From the NCBI RefSeq assembly GCF_922984935.1, contig NC_060066.1, forward strand, positions 128,635,947-128,699,946: 64,000 nucleotides of DNA, given 5' to 3'. This DNA is from Meles meles (lineage: Eukaryota > Chordata > Mammalia > Carnivora > Mustelidae). The stretch's first letter is position 1; every line of letters begins with the position of its first letter. The notes beneath the pieces were generated by a model that did no database searches, had not been told where the DNA came from, and worked only from the letters and a program-made list of their open reading frames with translations. Shown here one piece after another: positions 56,657-64,000 of the stretch. The position numbers were made by a program, and so were the translations under genes.

Positions 56657-57916
56657 TTTTTCCAGATAAGAGGATATGAAGGATCAAATAAACTACTAAA
56701 AGGGTGGCAAACACCCCAGAAAAATGCGCTGTAACCAAATCAGGAGAGACCCCAAATTGTGGGGGGGGGGGGAGATAGGGGATAAAAAGAGGTTCAGAAA
56801 AAAAAAGAAAAAAATTTAAAAAATAAAACAAATAAAGTAAAAATATAAAAGAGACAGAAAAATGTATATATTTAGATAAACTAGTCAAAAAATGGTAAAA
56901 AAGAAAAGGGTAAAAGTTTAAAAAATTTAACAGAAGAAGAAAAAAGAAAGAAGAATTGAAAAAAGAAAAAAAAATTGAATTAACCATAAGACTAAAGAAT
57001 CATGGGGAGAAAGCCATGAGTTCTGTGCTTTGCTTTCTCCTCCTCTGGAATTCCGCTGCTGTCTTAGGAATTGAACCTGCTTTCCTTAATAGATGAACTT
57101 CGTCCTGGCTGGATATTTTGTTGATCTTCTGGGGGAGGGGCCTGTTGTAGTGACTCTCAAGTGTAAGTGTCTTTGCCCAAGGCGGGATTGCACCGCCCTT
57201 ACCTGGGGCCAGATTAAGTAATCCGCTCGGGTTCGCTTTTGGGAGCTTCTGTTCCCTGAACGCTTTCCATAGAGTACTGGAGGACGGGAATGAAAATGGC
57301 GGCCTCCTCGTCTCTGGCCCGGAAGAGCAGAGAGCCTGGGGCCCCACTCCTCAGTGTGCCCCCAGAGGACAGCACACAATCACTCCCATATCCCCAGCCT
57401 CTAGCCGCGCTCCGAGCTCACCCAGCCCGTGACCAGTTCAAGGTAACCCTGAGCTGAGAGTTTAGTCCTCGGCTCTGTCTCTGTAGCTGGCTTCTCTGTT
57501 CTAACACCTGTGAGCTCTGCGACACTCCTACACCCCCGATCCTTCTGTGACCCTTTGGACCCTGGGACCACGCTGACCGCACGTGGGCTTCACCCCGGTT
57601 TAGCCTCTGGAGCAATGTCCCTCAGTGGAACAGACTTTTAAAAGTCCTGATTTTGTGCTCCGTTGCTCTGCCGCTTGCCGGGAGCCGGCCCCTCCCCTGC
57701 GGTTTATCTTCCCGTCTTTTTGGATTTACTTCTCCACCAGTCCCACCTTTCAGAAAGTGGTTGATTTTCTGTTTCTAGAATTGCTGTTCTTCTTCTCTTC
57801 GATCTCCTGTTGGATTTGTAGGTGTTTGCAATGTTTAGATAAGCTATTGAGCTGATCTCCTGCTACCTGATGTAGTCTCAGCCTGCTACTTCTCCGCCAT
57901 CTTGACTCCGCCCCCC
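56657..57916 (-). promoter_or_regulatory. L1-C 5'UTR / internal promoter region
   Basis: About 1260 nt upstream of ORF1, GC-richer at its 5' half (57000-57720) and A/T-rich near ORF1. It starts with a YY1-type CAAGATGGCGG motif (57894-57904, minus), the same position in the element as in other mammalian L1s, and has a second ATGGCGG-type motif near 57296-57304. L1 5'UTRs are internal Pol II promoters; activity here is inferred. A likely splice donor (CTGAAAG|GTGGGA) sits at 57747/57746, the point where L1-A loses sequence. G10-12 run near 56761-56772. Confidence 0.75.
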
Positions 57917-57936
57917 TATTTCTGTTTTTTTTTAAA

Positions 57937-58850
57937 GTAACATTATGTTGATGGTAACATTCATTTTTCTCAAAATTATCCATGTGTATAGTTATAAAAT
58001 AAATGAAATGCAAGACTTAACAAAACTATTTTCTTATAGAGCTTGTTTTCACACATGAGCAAACATATCAAGGAATTTGTCAACCTCCACCGCCTAGAAG
58101 ACTTCCCTCATAGTGTCTCTGTTCTTCTCTGATCTGGATATACTGTGCTTTAGGCTGCCATGTCTTTCACTCTGGAATTCTTTTCAATATTATCCTGGGA
58201 TGCCTTTTGATTTCTGTCCTCTGTAGGATTATATTATTGTTTTCTCAATTCTGTGCCCTCCTCTTTGTTGGCTTGCTCCATTCTTTTTTCCTAGGATATC
58301 TTTTCCAGTATATTTCTGAAGAAGAATACCTGAGAGGTAAATTTGGAGATATTGCTTCTCTGAAAATTACTGTTTTATCCTCATACTTGTTTGAAAATTT
58401 GGCTGATTGAAGAACAAATTGTTATAGATCACTTTTCCCTCAGGAAACATGACATTATTTAAATTTTTTTTCAGCTTCTATTATTGTTTTTGCAAAGTCT
58501 AGTTCCTTTTCTGTTTCCAATCCCATTATATTATCTATTGTTTTTCCCTTTGGAAAGTTTTTAATAGCTTTTCTTTACCTCTAATATTTAAAAACTTTCC
58601 CATGGCATGCTTTGATGGTTTTTGTTTTTTGTTTTGTTTTGTTTTGTTGATTAGGGCTGTTTCATGCTCTTCAAAATGGAGTTTTTCTATATTATTCTTA
58701 ATTATCATTATCATCATCATAATTATTGCTTTACAATTTCTTTTTTCTTTGTTTTCTCTTTCTCGAATTCCTAATGTAAAACTTCCTTCTAATTTTTGGT
58801 TTATTCTTGAAAAATCCTGACAAGTCACTGGTGGAATGAGAGAGTGAGGG
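57937..58850 (-). mobile_element. Old L1/HAL1-like ORF1 relic
   Basis: Contains 'gtctttcactctggaattct', 'tattatcctgggatgccttt', 'ctgagaggtaaatttggaga', 'gaaaatttggctgattgaag', 'tttctctttctcgaattcct' in the order of an old L1/HAL1 ORF1 region read in reverse. Strongly decayed; a (GTTTT)n stretch lies at about 58619-58648. Confidence 0.45.
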
Positions 58851-59356
58851 ACAGGGAAAAACCAATAGAAGAATTTACTAAATGTTTGTTAAAAGAACAA
58901 TTAGGCCCCTCAGGTTCCCATCTCTCTCTGATGCATGCTCTTAACTACTCCTTTCTTACAATATTAGAAGATGGAGAAATGGAACCAGAGCATACTCAGG
59001 TTTTTTACATCAGGTCTATTGAAGAGAAGGGATAGTAGGAGAAATTGTACATTCTCAAGAATGGAACTTCAGGTTCTTGTTCCTCATCAGCTCCTATAAT
59101 GCTAGAAGGATTCTACAACCCAGATTCCTTTCTTTTCAATGTCTCCTTCTGTGGCTTCCGTTATACATTTTCTTTCTGTTGTACTTTGCCTCGTGCAGTT
59201 TTTATGCCATTTTTAAAATTCTTTTCATTTTAATGTGATTTCAAGAGACATGTTCATAAAGGTTAAATTTATAATAGATAGTTATATATTTTAAGCCAGC
59301 AAAAGTCAAATACAAGGGCTTACATCATCGATGTAACATTTATTTATCTTACATCA
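58851..59356. other. Unclassified non-coding sequence
   Basis: No supported gene. Short open frames (62-63 codons) lack known domains; may continue the old L1/HAL1-like region. Confidence 0.35.
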
Positions 59357-59369
59357 TAGACACATTTTT

Positions 59370-59560
59370 TTAAAAGATTTTATTTATTTATTTAACAGAC
59401 AGAGATCACAAGTAAGCAGAGAGGCAGGCAGAGACAGAGAGGGGGGAAGCAGGCTCCCCACTGAGCAGAAAGCCCAATGTGGGGCTCTATCCCAGGACCC
59501 TGAGATCATGATCTGAGCCGAAGGCAGAGGCTTTAACCCACCGAGCCACCCACGCTCCCC
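59370..59560 (-). mobile_element. Can-SINE, young, minus strand
   Basis: Reverse SINE with 'aaagattttatttatttatt', 'agatcacaagtaagcagaga', 'caggaccctgagatcatgat', 'aacccaccgagccacccacg'. A perfect 13-bp TSD (catagacacattt) lies at 59357-59369 and 59561-59573. Confidence 0.96.
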
Positions 59561-59573
59561 CATAGACACATTT

Positions 59574-62375
59574 AAAGGAAAGTGGAAAAACTGAGGAATA
59601 GAGCTTTAAAGAAAATCACAGAGAATATATGGGAAAAGAGCAGGAGGTCCTAAGTCAAGTACCTTTGTCCAAATTTTGCTGCAATCTCTTTTGGAATATT
59701 TTTCCTTCTTGCTATTTTCTGTTTTGTTTTGGTTTTTGTCCCCCCCCCCCCCCCCACTTCCTTCAGTTCTCCTTTATCTTTTTTCTCTAATTTTCACAAA
59801 CCAATGTTTCTGGGCCTGCAAGAGGATGTTTGAGGAGTATATTGAACTCCCTCTGTGATAAACACTAAACATCTTCTAGGAGCATAGATTTTTGTGCAGT
59901 AGGGTGGGAAAGGAAGAACACCACTTAAATAAAATAAACATGTATAATAAAATTAAAAACTTACTTTTGTTTTCTAGAGAAATACAAAACCTTCAAAGGA
60001 TGTTTGTGATTGTCCTTGTTCTAAGGATCTCCAGACACACGAACTCTTATTTTTCTGCCCTCAGGCACTTGAAGAGAGAGTTTTGAGACACTTTGCTAGA
60101 GGAACTAAAAGGGTTGTTAGAATTGGGCCTTCCCAGAGTCACAAAATCTTTCACTGCAAATAATAATCTCAGAGGAAATTCACCTTTCAGAACATTCATT
60201 GTTTACATGAGAAAAGCAGAGTTCAGCAACTGGTTTGAATACAATGTTTCTCTGAAACACATTATAAAGAATCTCTAGGGCTGTCTCTAAGGCAGACAGT
60301 TATTCCTCAGAGTTTTAATCAGTCAATCAATTAAATCAGTCTGAGTCTCATGAATAAGAACCACTGTGCTCTGTGAAAATTCTCTAAAATATATGTATGA
60401 AATTTTTAGGGGTCCTCGAACAAAATCAATGGTCTACATATTAAAAATTGCAAGGCATTTATATGCTAACTTTTCATTTCAATCAAATATTAATCTCTAT
60501 ATTCTATAAAGGGTCATAAAATAACAAGTCTAATACATTAGTTTAGGCTGTGTTATTAGCATGTGAGTGGTCATGTGTAATAAGCAACAATACAATAAAA
60601 ATCAAAATAAGGTAAATCAAACTGCCTTATTTTGCAATTTGAATCTCTGCCTCTTGTTTTCTTTGTATTCACTGCCTCTTATTTTTTGTTTAAATTTAAG
60701 CGCATGCAACACAAAGAAATAATAAGATGATCAGAATATAAATAGGAAGCTTTGATATGAACAACTAAAAAGTTGGAGTTGGATGGGTATAGGAGAAAAA
60801 AGTTTAAATAAAAATGGATGTTTTGGTAAAATCAGATAGAGCGCTTACACTGTCATTATGGCTAGACTGAGAATGTAGACTAGAGCAGGGTGGCCAAGGA
60901 AATCAACATAGTATTTATGAACAAAGAGTGACAAAATGGGTAATAAATAAGCCATAAGCAATTCAGTAAGGCCCTATGGTGATGTCATTTCTGAGCTGCA
61001 GAATAGAAAAGGAGTTGAAAAATTAGTTGACTCTTGATACTATTCTTTTAAGACTCCTGACTTCCATAACAGTATATCTTCTGGTTTTTTCCCCCCACAT
61101 CTCTAGCAGATGCTTCTTCTCCATTACTTTTGCTAGCAATTCCATATTTTTCTGACATATTGAATTCCTGAGCTTTCATCTCATCTCTCTTTATTGTTTT
61201 GGCTGTAGGAATTACCTATATATCACAGACTCACAAATTTTTATCTTCAATAAAAACTTACTTCTGACCTCTAGACTTGACTACCCAGCTATTTACTTTA
61301 TACCGTCACTTAGATACCTCACAGCATCTGAAAATTAAGATGTGCAAAATTAAAATCAATTTTCTATATCAAATGTATACATATCCCAGTTTCCGGTTTC
61401 CACATCAATGAGTCACACCATCATCAAACCAGTTTCTCATGCCAGAAAAATGGGATACCTTCTTGAAGAGAAACATTTGAGTTCTTTACTCCATATATAA
61501 TAATTTTTATTACGCCTCCAAAAATTAATTTTTTTCTACTTCTCTCCATATATATTTCCTCAACTAAAACCCATAATTCTCACTTGGGTCATTCTAACAA
61601 TTTCCTAATTTATTTTCCTGTTTTATTCATGACCTCCTGCAGTCCATAGCTACATAGTAGCCATAAAAAACTGTTTCTAAAACTTAAAGTGTATTATATC
61701 ACTTTCCTTAAGCTTAAAACTTTTAAATGAATTTGAAATACTTTTTTAAAAATGTTACTATGGCATCATTTACTTCAGAGCCAATATTGATTCAACAAAT
61801 GTTTTTGGAGAATCTTCTATGAAGTAGGTCAAGTTCTAAGCATTGCTGAGTGAACCAAACATAAAAAAAACAAAACAAAACAAAACAAAAAACCTACTAT
61901 ATTCAAATGTACATTTTAGTGAAAATAGCTATCCGATTTTGATTGTTACAGACTTTACATATACTCTGCTATTTAAACTATCCAGTAACCCAACGTAAAA
62001 GTTAAAACTTTTCACACATATCTTCAACATGAATGCTTCATATCAGCAAGCTTTAAGTGGCTGATACAGTTTTGCAGAATACTTATTAGATAAATATCTA
62101 TTGAGAAACTATCATTCAGCAAACATTTGAACAACACTCAAAAACAAGAATTCCCTTGTCTTCAAAACAATTACACTTTAACCTGTAACTGACAAGTTAC
62201 AAGATAAATAGATGAAATGTATGTGAGATAGTTGTAAGTGTTTCAGAAAAGATTAGAAGGGAGATGACGATCTGAGAGATGGAGTTTGTATTTAGGAGGT
62301 TTGTTGTGACAAAGTGAATGGTGTAGAGGCTAGTATATGAGAGAGACAGAACTAAGGGGTCTCAGGTTTCCCAGA
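59574..62375. other. AT-rich unclassified sequence with simple repeats
   Basis: No gene or named repeat recognised over 2.8 kb. It contains a C16 run (59740-59755) and an (AAAAC)n stretch (about 61863-61892). Short open frames up to 64 codons appear random. Confidence 0.4.
59740..59755. repeat. C16 homopolymer
   Basis: Sixteen consecutive C; on the minus strand a G16 run able to form G-quadruplex-type structure. Its length in an assembly is error-prone. Confidence 0.9.
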
Positions 62376-62818
62376 GTTGCTGTCAAAACTACCACAGAAT
62401 TGGTGGCTTAAAACTACAAAAAGTTATTGTCTCATAGTTCAGGAAATGTGAAATCAAGGTATTATTAGGGCCACACTCTCCAATCTTACCCTGCAGCTTT
62501 CCTTGCCTCTTACACCTTCTGTCTTTAACAGCAATCTGTGGCGTCTCTTGCTTTATGCCAGAAATATTCCCAATTTCTGTCTCTACTTTCACATGGCTGT
62601 ACTGTCTCTGTGTATTTCACTACATCTCTGTTTTATTTTCTTATAAGGATATACTAGTCATGGATCAGAGCCTACCATAACCCAGTATGACCTTTTCTTA
62701 ACTATTTTTATCCGCAAAGATCCAATCTCCCAATAAATTCACATTCAGAGGTACCAGGGATAATTAACATATATATTTTTGGAGGGGGGGGTGCCATTCA
62801 ATCTGTAGTAGTTACATT
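62376..62818 (-). mobile_element. MaLR-type LTR (MLT1-like), minus strand
   Basis: Reverse MaLR layout: 'gagttgctgtcaaaactacc', 'attggtggcttaaaactaca', 'cctgcagctttccttgcctc', 'cacatggctgtactgtctct', 'cttataaggatatactagtc', 'ccgcaaagatccaatctccc', 'attcacattcagaggtacca', 'gccattcaatctgtagta'. Non-coding relic. Confidence 0.75.
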
Positions 62819-63468
62819 CCAATAGCTCCAGAAGGTCATGAATGTTAGGAATACAAAATTACACTCACAACAGTCTGCTGTCTGACCTCCAATAAGTCAC
62901 ATTTGTAATATGCAAAACATACATTCACTCTATCTCAACACTTCCATATGCCTTAGCTCATTCCAGCATCAAACATCTCATTTGGAACTCATTCAAGGTG
63001 CTACATGATTGGAAGCTATCAGCAAGAACTGAGGATATGTTTATCCTAAACACTGAATGGAACCCATTCATGGAATGGATACATGGAACCCATGTATAGT
63101 AGTAGAGCAATAGTCCAATGCAGTCAATAAGATTTTCTTTTATGTGGCTTGAAAATACTATCACAACTTAAGCTTCTGAAATGATACATTAGAAATTGAT
63201 GGTGGAAAAAGCAATAGAATGATATAAACAGCTTTTTTTCGTTTATATTTTATGTTGGGTCCATATAACTTGCAGACACAAAATTAAGGGTTAATGCATA
63301 CTAGAAAACAAATAGTTCTATTATTCAAATAAAAAAAAACTATAGGCTTAGACTTTAATGATAGGTTCTTAAGTGCCTCAAATTACAGCTATAATGCAAT
63401 AAGAAAAATAGTTTTATCTATCTTTACAATAGAATAAAATGATCCGTAACTAAAATCCTCTGCCTAAT
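62819..63468. other. Unclassified sequence between two MaLR LTRs
   Basis: No internal retroviral gene is recognisable and the flanking LTRs are in opposite orientation, so this is not a provirus interior. Nothing else supported. Confidence 0.4.
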
Positions 63469-63843
63469 TGTTGCAAGCTGAATTCTGTTACCCGCAAATT
63501 TATGTGTTGAAATCCTAACCCCCAGGACCTCAGAATGTGACTGAATTTGAAGATAAGGTCTTTTAAGAGGTAATTAACTTAAAAATGAGGCCTTGAGCAT
63601 GTGGCTCAATCCAGTCTGACTTCTATCCTTATAACGAGAGGAGATTAGTACACATGAAAAGACTTGGGAGCTGCGTACACAGAATAAACATACATGTAAG
63701 GGCACAGAGAGAAGGCAGCCATCCACAAAGCAAGGAGAGGGTTCTCAGAATGAAATCTTAGACTGTCTGAAACAGATTTCTGTTGTTGAAGCTAACCAGT
63801 CTGTGGTATTTTGTTATGGCAGCTCCAGCAAACTAATACACTG
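63469..63843 (+). mobile_element. MaLR-type LTR (MLT1-like), plus strand
   Basis: Forward MaLR layout: 'gctgaattctgttacccgca', 'tgttgaaatcctaaccccca', 'gaatgtgactgaatttgaag', 'ataaggtcttttaagaggta', 'ccttataacgagaggagatt', 'gagagaaggcagccatccac', 'gatttctgttgttgaagcta', 'cagtctgtggtattttgtta', 'tggcagctccagcaaactaa'. Good colinearity over about 375 bp. Confidence 0.85.
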
Positions 63844-63912
63844 GTAAAGATTTTCCATATATGTGATCATAAGTTTTCAGGAATTACAAAGTAATAAAAT
63901 GTGCTTAATCCT

Positions 63913-64000
63913 GTGGCACCTGGGTGGCTCAGTGGGTTGAGCCTCTGCCTTCAGCTCAGGTCATGATCTCAGGATCCTGGGATTGAGCCCCACATCAGGC
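63913..64000 (+). mobile_element. Can-SINE, cut by the window end
   Basis: Head 'tggcacctgggtggctcagt', 'gagcctctgccttcagctca', 'ggatcctgggattgagcccc', reaching the window end before the CT-rich part and tail. TSD cannot be judged. Confidence 0.93.

Larger units (their letters stand above)
51092..57916 (-). mobile_element. L1-C: full-length LINE-1, minus strand
   Basis: About 6.8 kb including a 210-bp SINE. Starts at 57916 (GGGGGGCGGAGTCAAGATGG), with 5'UTR (56657-57916), ORF1 (55666-56656), ORF2 (51553-55588), and a composite 3'UTR in which module X, including its own A9 run, is followed by module Y. The 3' A-tail is short. Flanks at about 51073-51091 and 57917-57936 are T-rich and similar, a plausible but imperfect TSD. 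Damage: ORF1 1-nt deletion and 74-bp tandem duplication; ORF2 2-nt deletion near 55380, a stop at about 54918, SINE insertion, A-run frameshift near 52855, and others. Inactive. Confidence 0.95.

Noticed and set aside
62376..63843. Complete MaLR provirus with two LTRs
   Set aside because: The two LTRs are in opposite orientation and nothing between them resembles retroviral internal sequence.

Overview
The window is mammalian nuclear DNA, AT-rich and dominated by retrotransposons. No host protein-coding gene, exon or functional RNA gene could be supported. About twenty tRNA-Lys-derived Can-SINE (SINEC) copies and several related young LINE-1 copies place it in Carnivora. The SINE tail wording (CT-rich 'gcctgcctctctgcctacttgtgatctct' pattern, read in pieces) suggests a caniform, most likely a mustelid. 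That species call is inference from memory of such SINEs and was not checked by search.

Layout. 1-14 kb: old sequence with MIR, L2 and ancient L1 remnants, four SINEs, a T27 tract and microsatellites. 14.08-14.46 kb: a solo LTR (TG...CA ends) inside an older L2; 14.9-15.4 kb: a short 5'-truncated L1 (L1-D). 16.5-19.7 kb: SINEs and a long L2 relic. 20.24-25.76 kb: L1-A on the minus strand, complete at both ends with a 14-bp target-site duplication (TSD), but missing about 950 nt of 5'UTR in a splice-like way. Its ORF2 is broken by one nonsense codon and its ORF1 by two. 27.2-36.5 kb: a long ancient minus-strand L1 that took in SINEs, the nearly full-length L1-B (plus strand, 28.76-34.78 kb, many breaks) and a U6 snRNA-L1 chimeric retrocopy (34.99-35.25 kb). 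36.5-47.6 kb: mostly old unclassified DNA with a SINE, a MIR, a 32-nt U2 snRNA fragment with a 21-bp TSD, an ancient L1 carrying a young L1 tail (L1-E), and a MaLR LTR. 47.6-49.4 kb: a SINE with a long purine tract, an AT-palindromic block, and an 80-bp inverted duplication. 49.5-50.3 kb: nested L1s and a SINE. 51.1-57.9 kb: L1-C on the minus strand, full length with its 5'UTR promoter, broken by a SINE, a 74-bp tandem duplication and frameshifts. 58-64 kb: old L1/HAL1-like sequence, two SINEs and two MaLR LTRs in opposite orientation.

How it works together. Every ORF of notable length belongs to L1 ORF1 or ORF2; these would supply the machinery that moved the SINEs, U6 and U2 copies seen here. 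The most informative signals are records of reverse-transcription events: U6 joined to an L1 3' tail, L1 3'UTR modules joined in tandem through an A-run (L1-C), a splice-like 5'UTR deletion (L1-A), and a truncated U2 copy. I found no CRISPR array, operon or other undescribed multi-gene system.
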